Origin: Luteolibacter yonseiensis
GTDB lineage: Bacteria; Verrucomicrobiota; Verrucomicrobiia; Verrucomicrobiales; Akkermansiaceae
Assembly (NCBI RefSeq): GCF_016595465.1
Contig: NZ_JAENIK010000011.1
Location: 1,364,001-1,428,000, forward strand
DNA length: 64,000 nt
Direction: 5' to 3'
In this document: positions 1 through 9,080 of the stretch, one piece after another
Numbering within the stretch: position 1 is the first letter of the stretch
Layout: each line of letters begins with the position of its first letter
Translations under genes and position numbers: made by a program
The notes under the pieces: model-generated
The model's input: only the letters and a program-made list of their open reading frames with translations
What the model was told of the DNA's origin: nothing
The model's database searches: none

Positions 1-3000
1 CATGATTTCCCGTCTCCGGAAGGATCGATGCGGCCATCGACATACAAAACGAGCCGCGGCTTCACGGTAAGGGTGAAGGGGATTTCCACCCCTGGAGCGG
101 CGGGGAAGGTGGCCATGAATTTCCTTCCGCTCATCGCCAGGGTCACCGCGGGATGGGCGAGGGTGCTGACACCATTGGCCATGGAGACGGTGAATCCGGG
201 GAGTCCGGATACCGGAACATAAGAGGTGCCGTCGAAGTATTTCCATTCGACCGGGGTGCTGCCGGTATTGCTGCCGATGCTGGCGCTGGCGGAGAAACTG
301 GCCGGACGTTCTTCGAAGAGCTCCTGGTCTGTGGGCCGGATCCGGAGGTAAACCTTGGCGGGGGATGGGGCGGAAAATTCGCTGGAGCCGAGATCGGCTT
401 CCGTGTTGTAGAAGCGTGTGCCTCCTTGGAGATCGGTGGTTCCGGAGATGGTGGCATTCGTGCCGGCCGAGTTGATCAGCGGCGAGCCCAAAGCAAGAGG
501 ATGGTCGGAACCTCCGGCGGGATCCAGCAGCGGATCGTAGGAGGTGAGTCCCTGCACGTGGCTGTTGGTGATGGTTTTGACTCCTACGAGAGCTGTCCCG
601 GTAGCAGGTCCCGAGTTGCCCCAGACGATGGAATGGATCAGGGTGCAGGATCCGGTGGTGAGATAGGTGCCGTCGATGGCTCCTCCGTTGGTGAAAGCGG
701 AGTTCCCCACCAGCGTGCTCTGGCTGACGGTGAGAACGGCGTCGCGCGCGACCCTGATCGCGCCACCCCAGCCGCTGGAGCTGTCTGTCGGGATCGCCCG
801 GTTGTCGGAAAAGACCGAGTTCCGGATGAGATGGTTGCCCGGGCATTGCAGGTGGACAGCTCCCGCGCCACCGGAGTTTCCGATAAAACGGCATCTCTCG
901 ATGGACGCGAGCCCGCCGGCCGGACCGAAGGGGCCGGTGTGCTCGTGATTGATCGCTCCCGCGACGTGTCCGGAGTTGTTGGTGAAGGTGGAATCGGTGA
1001 CCGTGAGGCCACCACCGCCTTCCGCGAGGATGGCACCGGCGCGCAGGCCCCCCACGCGGGTAATGCCGTTGTCCGTGAAGGTGGAGTGGTCCACCCGCAG
1101 GGTGCCGCTGCTGGCCAGGACCGGGGTTGCCCGGCCATCCGTGAACGAGCAATCCGAGATCACGGTGGTGCCGCGGATGGAGAGGATCGCCGTCTGGCGG
1201 ATCCCCGCGAAGGCGAAGCGGACATCGGAGAAAGTGGTGTTCGTTCCCACGACGCTGATGCAAGAGGACTTGGGGGTGCCGACGGTGGCGGCTCCCTTGA
1301 CGGTGAAGCCATCGATGAGATTGCCAAGAGGGGCGGTGCCCTCGATGCCGATCATGGGAACGTCCGGCGTGGTGCAGCGGAGAATTGTCTCGTTGGCGCC
1401 CCGGACGCGCTGGCTGGCGCTGCTTTCCGTTCCGGTGAAGCCGCCGTAGAGGCGCACGCCGGGTTGGGCACCGGAAGGGAGCATGGTGTAGTCTCCGGCG
1501 GCGACGAAGATGCGGGTATAGGCCGGGGAAATGGCAAGTGCGGGAGCAGGTGTTGCCATGGCATTGTCCCATGAGCTGCCATCCCGGGTGCCGGAGCCGC
1601 CTGCCTTCACATAGAGGATGGATGGCTGGATGTCTATTCTGACCTCGGTGCTGGAACTGCGTTTCCCATCCACGTTCACCATTCTCAGGCGATAAAAGCT
1701 TCCGTTCCAGTTATAAGGAGGATTGGTCAAGGTGAGGGTGGCGTCGCCAGACCAGGAGGTGAAGGCATCCGCGACCACCGGGACGTATCCACCGCCGCCC
1801 GGACGCTTCACTTCCCAGACGAAATTTGTCCTGGTCAAGGCTCCATTGAATAGGCTGAGCTTGTAGATACGCCCGTTTTCCGTGGGAGCCTGGGTCTCGA
1901 AATGGAGCGGAATGAACAGTCGCGGAAGCTCGACGGTTGGGTTTTCAAAGGCACCCATATCGGCGGCGAGTCCGAACGCCGCGGTCGTATCGAGAGCGGA
2001 ACTGTATTCCGCGCCACGGTTGAGGACCATGGAATCCGCCGCGACGGTGTAGTCGGAGTTGAACACCGGATCGAAGTCGATGTTCCCCGTAGCTCCGGCG
2101 AGGGTGGTGTATTGGTCGAGTCCTTCGATGTCGTTGTTCAACAGGAGAGGTGCGAGCATGTTGTAATAGGCGGGATAAATGGGAACGGCGAGCTGCTGGC
2201 GCTCCAAGGTGGTCGCGGGGAAGGTGCCCGCGAGCCGGTTGCCCCAGAGGATCGAGTTCGTGATGGAAACCCCGCTTTTGCCGCGCGGGGAGGGATCGGT
2301 GGGTAACCAGAGACCGGCGCCGCCAAGATTGGAGCTGTCGCCAGCGGCGGGGGTCGCGCTGTTGTAGGCGATGACGCAGTGGGCGATCCGCAGGGTGCGG
2401 CCGGACTGGATGTCGTCATACTCCGCGTGGATCGCACCGCCGCGGCCTGCCGTGGCGGCATTGCCCACGAAAACGCAGCGCTCGATGCGGGTGGACCCGC
2501 GACGCGCGTGATCGGTGGTATGGAGATACAGGCCGGCTCCGAGCGGAGCGGTGTTGTATTTGAACTCGGAACGGACCAGATCCAGGTTGAAGACATCGGA
2601 GTCGATCGCACCACCGCTGTTTCCGGTGAAGGATGAGTCGATGACCTGGGCTGCGTAGCGGTTGTGGTCGTCGAGACGGTGGATCGCGAGCGCGCGGTCC
2701 GGGCCGTGGTTGTCGTAAAAGCTGCAGTTCCTGATCACCACCGGCGCGATGACTTTCACGGCGGGGCCACCTTCCGCCGCGGTGAATTCAAAGCCTTGGA
2801 TCAGCCTTGGCAGTGCGGCCCGGCGGGCGTAGATGGAATAGACGTCCCCACCCGGGTCGCGCTGCAGGAACTCCATGCCGGTAAGAAGCGTGGTGGTGTT
2901 ATCCTCCCTCCCGCTGTTGCCGGTTTCTCCGCTGATGATGGTGTGGTTGACGAGAGGCTGGCTCTGCGTGATGTCATCATCACCTTCCTTGAATCCGCCG

Positions 3001-5567
3001 ATGAGCGAGATGCCGGGCTTCAGCGTGAAGGTGGTATCGCCGCCCGCGACGCGGTAGGTGCCCTTCGCCACCCAGATCTGGCCGCCGGGCGTGAGCGGCT
3101 GCCGCAGCGCCGCGCCGAGCGTCTTGAAAGACGTTTCCCAGGTCAGTCCGGTTTCGGGGGCCGGGGTGGTGCGCGCGGAGTTTACATAAAAGACCGTATC
3201 GGCAGGGAACCCGCCGTCATTCTCGATGGGACCGATGTCGATCGGCGGATGGGTGTCGCGCCGGTTTCCGTTGAGATCGTAGAGACCGTTGACAAAGGTG
3301 CTGAAGAGGATGCTGGTGGTGGCGGCATCGACAAGAGGGGAGAGGGGATGGGGCTGCACTCCATTGAGGAACATCGGGTCTCGAGCGAAATTCGTCCCGG
3401 ATGTCACGGCATAGGGGGCGATGCCTTCACCCACATTGGGTTCCTTCATTTGGGTGAGATATTCGAGGCCGCTCTTGAAATTGCCGAAGTACTCGCTGCC
3501 CAGCGTGAGTGAGTCCAGCCCCTGGATATCGCAGTTGTGGATGATGCAGGTGCCGAAGTAGGCACCGCGCGCGTCTCCGGCACTGTCGCAGTAATCCCGG
3601 ATGCTTGGTGTGTCGTAGAATACCTCCCTCATCCCGGCCGGCTCCCCGGTGTAGAAATTGCCAGCGTAGGGTTCCATAACGCTCATCTTGCCCTTGGTGT
3701 CATCCAGATCATCGCGGCGTGCCGCGAACACGTCCGAGCCCACCGTTTTGTTCGGACCCGAAGTGTTGTTCCAGAGCACGCTGTTTCCGATGGCGCCCTC
3801 CGCTCCGGTTTCGATCGAAACCGCGCGACCGAACGGAGAATCGGAATGGTTGTCGACGAAGGCGTCGTTCACGCAGCGCAGGATCGTCCGCGAGCCCGCG
3901 GAGACGGCGCTGTGTCCGAGAACGCTATGGTTCCCGGTGAGGGCGCTGTTCTCGATGGTGACGTTGTTGTAGCCGAAGGCCGCCACCGCCCCGCCGCCTG
4001 CGATCGCCTCGTTGTTGATGAAATGGGACCGGATCAGATTGATGTTCGCGCGGATGATCACGACAGCGCCTCCCATGCCTGTGGAGGAATTGAGTTCGAA
4101 ACGGTTGTCGGCGAAGGTCTTGCTCGCGACCTTGTTATGGTTGTCCTTGTAGTCCTGGTTGCGGATCTGCTGCGCCAGCTTGTTGTGATCCACGGCGGGC
4201 TCGCCGAGGATGGCGTTCAACAGCAGTTTCGCCCAACCGGTGGGTGAGAGGTAGGTATTGAAGAAATTGCTGAACTGGGTCCATCCGAGGATGAACGGGT
4301 CATTGGCGCTGACACCGAAGGCTTTGGCGATTTCGACGCCGAAATCGATGAGAGCCACCGCGATGCTTACCCCGGCATAGACGTTCCCGAGGCTGGCGAC
4401 GGCGCCTCCGATCTGCGCGCCGAGGATTTTCTCCGCTTTGCCGACAGCCTGGTTCTGGACCTTTTGATATAAATCATATATACTTTTGCCGATCCCATAT
4501 CCTTCCTTGCCGAGCTGCAGGATGGTCAGAGGTTTTTTCGGATCCAAACCGGGTATCAAACCTTCTTTCAGGCGGGCCAGGTCGGTCGATGTGATCAAAC
4601 CCATCAGCAGTTGGTTCAGATAGCCGCGGACCGTGGGCGAGCCTGCGGAACTCTGGACCCAGAGAGCTCCCGCCAGATGGCCGGAACTGTTGGCGTAGAG
4701 CTTGTTTCCCGAAACCACGGTGGTGCCGATGTCCTGCAGGGAAACCGCGCCGCCCGCCAGCGCCGAACTGTTGCGGGCGAACGAACTTTCCGTGATGCTG
4801 ACCGCCCCGTTGCGGGCGGCGATGGCGCCACCGAGGCCACGCGCGGTGTTCCGAACGAAGAGGCAATCCGTGATGTCGAGGGTGGAGTTGACGGAGAAAA
4901 GACCTGCTCCCGCGACTTTGGATTCCAGATCCACCATGAACCCGGTCTCCGAACCCAGTTGGACCGATGATTCGATCTTTACCGAATCCATATCCTCGTC
5001 GAGCGCGGCTCCTCCTGTGATGACAACCTGGTCAAGCGTGATGCTGCTGAGACCGACGGCACGGACGACATTGTAGCTGTTGTCTTTGACCGCGTCCTGG
5101 GATGGATTCACCGGCAGCAGGGTGGTGGAGTCCGCGAGCGAATCCGTGGTGACCGCGTCCGGGTCGGGCGTGCCGATGTCACCGCTGAGCACGGTCTCGC
5201 TGCCGGACGCGCGGACGCGTTGGGCCGCCGATCCCTCGATTCCCAGGAAACCCCCACGCAGGGTGAGGAAGCTTTTCAGTAAAAAGGTGGCGTTGCGGTC
5301 GGTACCGGTGGTCGGCTTGTAAGTACCCCGCTTGATCCAGATTTCAACCGGATTCGCCGGGGTGGGATTGACCCGGGACAGCGCCGTCGGAAGGTCGGCA
5401 TACGCCGAGTCCCACGAACCGCCGTTGCCCCCGGCTGGCGCGTCGGAATCGACATGGACGATCTGCAGGGCCGAGGCGGCTTGCGTTGCAACAAATGCCA
5501 GGAACAGCAAGACAAACACAGATACGCAGCGCGGGACGCGGCGGGCTAGGGCGGGTTGTAGACTCAT
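1..5567 (-). CDS. Giant secreted parallel beta-helix protein (choice-of-anchor Q-like modules), partial at 3' end
   Basis: I followed one frame on the minus strand from an ATG at 5567 to the left edge by translating several stretches (5567-4000, 3900-2000, 1650-1) and met no stop, so at least 1,855 residues are present and the C-terminus lies outside. The N-terminus has a hydrophobic signal peptide (VFVLLFLAFVATQAASA). The protein is modular. A starter of the form '(V/L)YV...G.SW..A...L..AL...I(W/F)(I/V)..G.Y.....F.L..G..L.GGF.G' recurs near 5465, 3195 and 1615, and a fourth copy begins at about 45. Each module then has short N/S-rich beta-helix rungs such as 'TIENSALTGNHSV' and ends in a 'D(I/L/M)G..E' motif. 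This matches surface beta-helix proteins annotated 'choice-of-anchor Q'; many relatives bind or cleave polysaccharide, but I see no catalytic signature. Ig-like segments lie near 1,900-1,650 and 350-60. Confidence 0.85.
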   Translation of the reverse strand, partial: MSLQPALARRVPRCVSVFVLLFLAFVATQAASALQIVHVDSDAPAGGNGGSWDSAYADLPTALSRVNPTPANPVEIWIKRGTYKPTTGTDRNATFLLKSFLTLRGGFLGIEGSAAQRVRASGSETVLSGDIGTPDPDAVTTDSLADSTTLLPVNPSQDAVKDNSYNVVRAVGLSSITLDQVVITGGAALDEDMDSVKIESSVQLGSETGFMVDLESKVAGAGLFSVNSTLDITDCLFVRNTARGLGGAIAARNGAVSITESSFARNSSALAGGAVSLQDIGTTVVSGNKLYANSSGHLAGALWVQSSAGSPTVRGYLNQLLMGLITSTDLARLKEGLIPGLDPKKPLTILQLGKEGYGIGKSIYDLYQKVQNQAVGKAEKILGAQIGGAVASLGNVYAGVSIAVALIDFGVEIAKAFGVSANDPFILGWTQFSNFFNTYLSPTGWAKLLLNAILGEPAVDHNKLAQQIRNQDYKDNHNKVASKTFADNRFELNSSTGMGGAVVIIRANINLIRSHFINNEAIAGGGAVAAFGYNNVTIENSALTGNHSVLGHSAVSAGSRTILRCVNDAFVDNHSDSPFGRAVSIETGAEGAIGNSVLWNNTSGPNKTVGSDVFAARRDDLDDTKGKMSVMEPYAGNFYTGEPAGMREVFYDTPSIRDYCDSAGDARGAYFGTCIIHNCDIQGLDSLTLGSEYFGNFKSGLEYLTQMKEPNVGEGIAPYAVTSGTNFARDPMFLNGVQPHPLSPLVDAATTSILFSTFVNGLYDLNGNRRDTHPPIDIGPIENDGGFPADTVFYVNSARTTPAPETGLTWETSFKTLGAALRQPLTPGGQIWVAKGTYRVAGGDTTFTLKPGISLIGGFKEGDDDITQSQPLVNHTIISGETGNSGREDNTTTLLTGMEFLQRDPGGDVYSIYARRAALPRLIQGFEFTAAEGGPAVKVIAPVVIRNCSFYDNHGPDRALAIHRLDDHNRYAAQVIDSSFTGNSGGAIDSDVFNLDLVRSEFKYNTAPLGAGLYLHTTDHARRGSTRIERCVFVGNAATAGRGGAIHAEYDDIQSGRTLRIAHCVIAYNSATPAAGDSSNLGGAGLWLPTDPSPRGKSGVSITNSILWGNRLAGTFPATTLERQQLAVPIYPAYYNMLAPLLLNNDIEGLDQYTTLAGATGNIDFDPVFNSDYTVAADSMVLNRGAEYSSALDTTAAFGLAADMGAFENPTVELPRLFIPLHFETQAPTENGRIYKLSLFNGALTRTNFVWEVKRPGGGGYVPVVADAFTSWSGDATLTLTNPPYNWNGSFYRLRMVNVDGKRSSSTEVRIDIQPSILYVKAGGSGTRDGSSWDNAMATPAPALAISPAYTRIFVAAGDYTMLPSGAQPGVRLYGGFTGTESSASQRVRGANETILRCTTPDVPMIGIEGTAPLGNLIDGFTVKGAATVGTPKSSCISVVGTNTTFSDVRFAFAGIRQTAILSIRGTTVISDCSFTDGRATPVLASSGTLRVDHSTFTDNGITRVGGLRAGAILAEGGGGLTVTDSTFTNNSGHVAGAINHEHTGPFGPAGGLASIERCRFIGNSGGAGAVHLQCPGNHLIRNSVFSDNRAIPTDSSSGWGGAIRVARDAVLTVSQSTLVGNSAFTNGGAIDGTYLTTGSCTLIHSIVWGNSGPATGTALVGVKTITNSHVQGLTSYDPLLDPAGGSDHPLALGSPLINSAGTNATISGTTDLQGGTRFYNTEADLGSSEFSAPSPAKVYLRIRPTDQELFEERPASFSASASIGSNTGSTPVEWKYFDGTSYVPVSGLPGFTVSMANGVSTLAHPAVTLAMSGRKFMATFPAAPGVEIPFTLTVKPRLVLYVDGRIDPSGDGKS

Positions 5568-5655
5568 CGACGGAAGGATCGCGGATGCTGCTCGGGATCA
5601 TCCGCAACGAATAGTCCTCTAAATAGAGGGAGAGGAACCCCACGTCTGTAATCCG

Positions 5656-6516
5656 CTATTTCACACCCAGCCACAGGGCCATCAGGCCGGGACGGCTCTT
5701 CACGCCGAAGCGTGTGTAAAGAGCTGTCACATATTTGTGAAGGGTGGTCACCTGCTGGCCGGTGGACATCGCGATTTCCTTTTCAGCCAGACCGTTCAGC
5801 AGTCCCCGCAGGATCTGCCGCTCCATCGGGCTCAGCAGCTTGTCGCCCATCATGAGCCCGTTTCCCAGAAACAGACGGCGGTGCAGCTCGGGCACGCCGC
5901 GCACCGCATCACCGGCCAGGGTGGCCTCGCGGAGAGTGAACAGCCGGGCGGGGGGCTTCGCGTGGAAGCGGTCGATCAAGAAAAGGGACTCGTGATCCGG
6001 GCCTACGGGAAAACCGACCAATATCCGGTCGGTGATGCCGCCGTCCTCATAATAGCGTTTGTAATGCGGGGTTTTCTTGAACTCCGCGAAGTCGAGGAAT
6101 CTCTTGTCCCGGATCCGGAACACCCGGAAATGGCCGCAGCCGGACATGGATGCCCGGCTGTCCATGCCGACATGATCCTCCTTCTTCTCCTCGTGCGAAC
6201 GTTCGTAGTAGGTCGGGGTCAGCTTGCCATAATGTTCCGTATCGTAGTATTGGGCGAGCTGCTTCCTGTATGGCTCCGGATCGGGTTTCAGGGCGACGCG
6301 GTCACGCAGGCGCCAGCCCAGGAACGCGTCCTTTTTTCCTTCCTTGCCATGCAGCACGCGCACGGCGCCGATCCAGATCACGTTGTCGGCGTCGATGGCT
6401 TTCGAAATCCATTCCTGGAGATCCGTCAGGGCGGCATCGGTCTGGCTCGCGGGATATCCTGTGAGATGCTTCCAGAGATCGAAGGCGGAATCGCGGACGG
6501 AGTTCGTGGCTGGCAT
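5656..6516 (-). CDS. LuxR-family transcriptional regulator
   Basis: A 286-residue protein with a C-terminal LuxR-type helix-turn-helix at about residues 225-286: 'LSPMERQILRGLLNGLAEKE' followed by 'TLHKYVTALYTRFGVKSR', the classic scaffold and recognition helices. The N-terminal 220 residues do not show a receiver aspartate or a domain I recognise; they may be a ligand or PAS-like sensing region. The gene lies 88 bp upstream of, and on the same strand as, the giant beta-helix gene, so it may control that gene, but this is inferred from position only. The start at 6516 is the only early ATG in frame that precedes the conserved part. Confidence 0.8.
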   Translation of the reverse strand: MPATNSVRDSAFDLWKHLTGYPASQTDAALTDLQEWISKAIDADNVIWIGAVRVLHGKEGKKDAFLGWRLRDRVALKPDPEPYRKQLAQYYDTEHYGKLTPTYYERSHEEKKEDHVGMDSRASMSGCGHFRVFRIRDKRFLDFAEFKKTPHYKRYYEDGGITDRILVGFPVGPDHESLFLIDRFHAKPPARLFTLREATLAGDAVRGVPELHRRLFLGNGLMMGDKLLSPMERQILRGLLNGLAEKEIAMSTGQQVTTLHKYVTALYTRFGVKSRPGLMALWLGVK

Positions 6517-6941
6517 GAGGGGTGGAGGGGGAATGCCGGCGCTTTACGCGAAGGGGTCGGGTGAAAAACAAAATATACCGCACGAAGCTAATCGGGATAT
6601 CCGGTGCGATGTTCAAGCCTGATCGGTTTTTATTTGGGGCGGAGCCCGCGCGGGTCTGGCGAGGTTTCGCCCGCAAAGAGCGGATCCGGTGTCCGCTGCA
6701 TGTGGACCCGCGGGTGGCGGGGAACAGAAAGAGCGGCTCGTCTTTCCAACTCTGGAAACGTATTTGTATCAAAGGAGCGGAGGTGCGATCGAATCCCTCG
6801 ACAAGATCATGATCGGAGGGTGCAAAAGACATGACCTTGGGAGGGAAATGCATGATATTCAGGCCGCTGGCTCGTTGGATTCCTTATAGCTGCGTTGGGA
6901 ACATCGATTGCTGGATGAATTGCGACAACCAAAATTCCACC
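6517..6941. other. Intergenic region between divergent genes
   Basis: This 425-bp gap separates the divergent LuxR-type regulator and the DUF2383-like gene and should hold promoters for both. Its left part (about 6560-6600) is AT-rich; the rest has ordinary GC content. I see no RNA gene, no convincing hairpin with a U-tract and no conserved ORF. The frame of the downstream gene stays open back to 6831, but that extension has no recognisable conserved residues. Confidence 0.5.
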
Positions 6942-7376
6942 ATGAACAATACCCAATCCTGCATCGAAGCATGCAACAAACTCCTTCGCGGGGAAATCTC
7001 CGCCGTTGAAACCTATACCCAGGCTCTGGGTAAATTCGACAACTCGAACTCCCGCTCGATATTACAGCAAATAAAGGAAGACCATCAGAGAAGCGCGGAC
7101 ACGCTCCGCAGCCATCTGTCCGAAATGGGGGCGACGCCCGATTCGGAATCAGGCGCATGGGGCAAGTTCGCCCAGGCCGTCGAGGGCGTGGCCACGCTTC
7201 TAGGCAAGTCACCTGCCGTAGCGGTCCTCATTCAAGGTGAGGAGCACGGAATCGATGAATATGAAGAGGCTCTCAATGATCCGGGGGTGATGACAGAGAT
7301 GAAGATCGTCTTCCGTGACATTCATATTCCACGGCTGCAAAAGCATGTCGCTCTGCTGGAGGCGCTGCCCACCTGA
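6942..7376 (+). CDS. DUF2383 / PA2169-family four-helix-bundle protein
   Basis: A 144-residue helical protein (start at ATG 6942). The opening 'CIEACNKLLRGEISAVETYTQAL', quoted here in part, leads into alternating amphipathic helices with 'QQIKEDHQRSADTLRSHL' and 'LIQGEEHGIDEYEEAL'. The regularly spaced Glu/His residues in these helices resemble ferritin-like DUF2383 (PA2169-type) proteins, small stress-associated proteins of unknown activity. In-frame starts at 6915 and 6831 would add 9 or 37 residues without family similarity, so I prefer 6942. It stands alone, facing the frameshifted isochorismatase gene downstream. Confidence 0.75.
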   Translation: MNNTQSCIEACNKLLRGEISAVETYTQALGKFDNSNSRSILQQIKEDHQRSADTLRSHLSEMGATPDSESGAWGKFAQAVEGVATLLGKSPAVAVLIQGEEHGIDEYEEALNDPGVMTEMKIVFRDIHIPRLQKHVALLEALPT

Positions 7377-7485
7377 GAAAACCGGAAGCTTTGCATCCGG
7401 CAGGGAGAGGACGGCTCCGACAACGACGCTCCTTGATTATGGATCTTATGAAACCGGATTCGACAGTTCCGGTTCGCGGATGCGG

Positions 7486-8041
7486 TCAGCGGACCCGGTT
7501 GGAGGCCACCACACGTGCCTTCAGCAGGGTCCGCATGTGTTGCAGCGCGGCACGGTTCGCCGCATCGCTTTCAGAAGCGATGCAATCATGGGGGATGATG
7601 AGCCGATAGTCGCGCATGTAGGCGCCATTGGCGGTATAGAGAACGCATATGTCTCCCGCGACTCCGGACAATACGAGAGTGTCCACACCCAGGTATCCGA
7701 GCAATACATCGACCGATGTGGAGTAGAATCCGGAATGCTTGGGTTTCAATACGAAATAGTCGGCGCGGGAGGGCAGGAGGAGCGTTGCCGGAAAAAAGTT
7801 CGATCTGCTCGCGAAAATCGGTCTGACACCGGCCGAAGTTGTCATTGACATAAATGACGGGCAGGCCGACCGCCTGAAAACGCTGCTTCAGTTTGGCCAG
7901 TTTTCGCGCGGCGGGCAAGGCATGGCGGAGGAGGTTGTCGCTTCCGACGAAGTCGAAGTCGTTGATCACGTCGATGAGAAGAAGGGCGGAGCGGGCGAGG
8001 GCGGGAGATTTCATTTGGGGAATGAAGCGCACTCCCGTCAT
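7486..8041 (-). pseudogene. Isochorismatase-family cysteine hydrolase, frameshifted
   Basis: Two overlapping minus-strand frames together encode one isochorismatase-like hydrolase. The upstream frame (from 8041, or the better-placed ATG at 8014) gives 'SALLLIDVINDFDF' and 'GLPVIYVNDNFGRCQTDF'. The downstream frame (ending at 7486) gives 'DYFVLKPKHSGFYST' and 'GVAGDICVLYTANGAYMRD'. The Asp, Lys and Cys expected for the catalytic triad are all still encoded, split across the frames. The switch falls at or near an A6 run at 7792-7797; removing one base there joins the frames. Either the gene is newly inactivated or the base is a sequencing error. A weak hairpin (7452-7474) lies just beyond the stop. 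Confidence 0.75.
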
Positions 8042-8255
8042 TGCTCCAGAGGAAAAATGGGTCCGGGTTTACAGTGCGGTTTGCAATCAACGACCGCTGA
8101 AAAAGTGCAGAACTCCCTGCTTTCCCCGCTGTTCGATCTAACATATTTAGCTTGTGATATAGACATGGCATTGGGTTTCAGTGCTTCCGGCGGTCCCGTA
8201 CATGGTGTGGCACGTCGCGTGATGGGGAACGTGCGATCTTACGCTGACTTTGCTT

Positions 8256-9080
8256 ATGGATGTTTCCCAGTTACCCCATGACGTTCCTGATGACGGCGGC
8301 TTGTCCGAGGACGAGAAGGCGATCTTGGGAGAGCTCCAAAGCTCAGGACTTCCACGCAGGGAATTCCTCAAACTGGTTTCCTATACCGGAGCCGGAGTGA
8401 TGGGAATCCAACTTCTGGCGGAACGGAAAGCCTATGCCGAAGCGGCGTCGATCGCATCCGAAACGGCGGGCATTGCCGAGGCTTCCACCTCCTCCATCCC
8501 GGTCCGCCTGCATGTCAACAAGGCGATCCATGATCTGAAGCTTGACCCTCGGACCACACTTCTGGACGCCCTCCGCGAAACACTTGCCCTGACGGGTACC
8601 AAGAAGGGATGTGATCATGGACAGTGCGGAGCCTGTACCGTGATGGTGGACGGCAGGCGGGTCCTGTCCTGCCTCACTCTGGCGGCCCAGGCCGAAGGGA
8701 AACTGGTCACTACGGTAGAGGGCCTTGCCAATGGTGAGGAACTCCACCCCATGCAGGATGCGTTCATCCGTCATGACGGATTCCAGTGTGGATATTGCAC
8801 TCCCGGCCAACTCTGTTCGGCGGTCGCCCTGTTGGATGAGGCGAAACGCGGGGAGGCGAGCTTTGTCACAAAGGATCTCCAACAGCCACCACATGAGCTG
8901 ACGGATGATGAAATCCGGGAACGGATGAGCGGGAACATCTGCCGCTGTGCCGCTTATCCGCAGATCCTGGCAGCGATCCGCGAGGTCCAGTCCGGAAGGA
9001 AAATCTCGCAAACCTGGGGATTCGCCACGGAGGAACAACTGGCCGGAATCGGAAGGGAGGGTTCACATGAAACTGTTTGA
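8256..9080 (+). CDS. paoA: Aldehyde oxidoreductase, 2Fe-2S subunit with Tat signal (PaoA-like)
   Basis: A 274-residue small subunit of a xanthine-oxidase-family molybdoenzyme. A twin-arginine motif (GLPRREFLKLVSYTGAG) follows a 30-residue acidic leader, implying export of the folded complex to the periplasm, as for E. coli PaoABC. The plant-type 2Fe-2S ligands are in 'CDHGQCGACTVMVDGRRVLSC', given here in part, and the second cluster in 'CGYCTPGQLC' and 'GNICRCAAYP'. An in-frame TTG at 8250 is possible, but ATG 8256 is more usual. The 3' end overlaps the FAD subunit start at 9067 by 14 bp, so the two are co-transcribed. The enzyme would pass electrons from the Mo site toward FAD. Confidence 0.9.
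   Translation: MDVSQLPHDVPDDGGLSEDEKAILGELQSSGLPRREFLKLVSYTGAGVMGIQLLAERKAYAEAASIASETAGIAEASTSSIPVRLHVNKAIHDLKLDPRTTLLDALRETLALTGTKKGCDHGQCGACTVMVDGRRVLSCLTLAAQAEGKLVTTVEGLANGEELHPMQDAFIRHDGFQCGYCTPGQLCSAVALLDEAKRGEASFVTKDLQQPPHELTDDEIRERMSGNICRCAAYPQILAAIREVQSGRKISQTWGFATEEQLAGIGREGSHETV

Noticed and set aside
153..1574. 473-codon open frame on the plus strand opposite the giant beta-helix gene
   Set aside because: The minus strand reads as a coherent beta-helix protein; the plus frame is Gly/Arg/Val-rich with no motif, an antisense by-product of GC-rich codon use.
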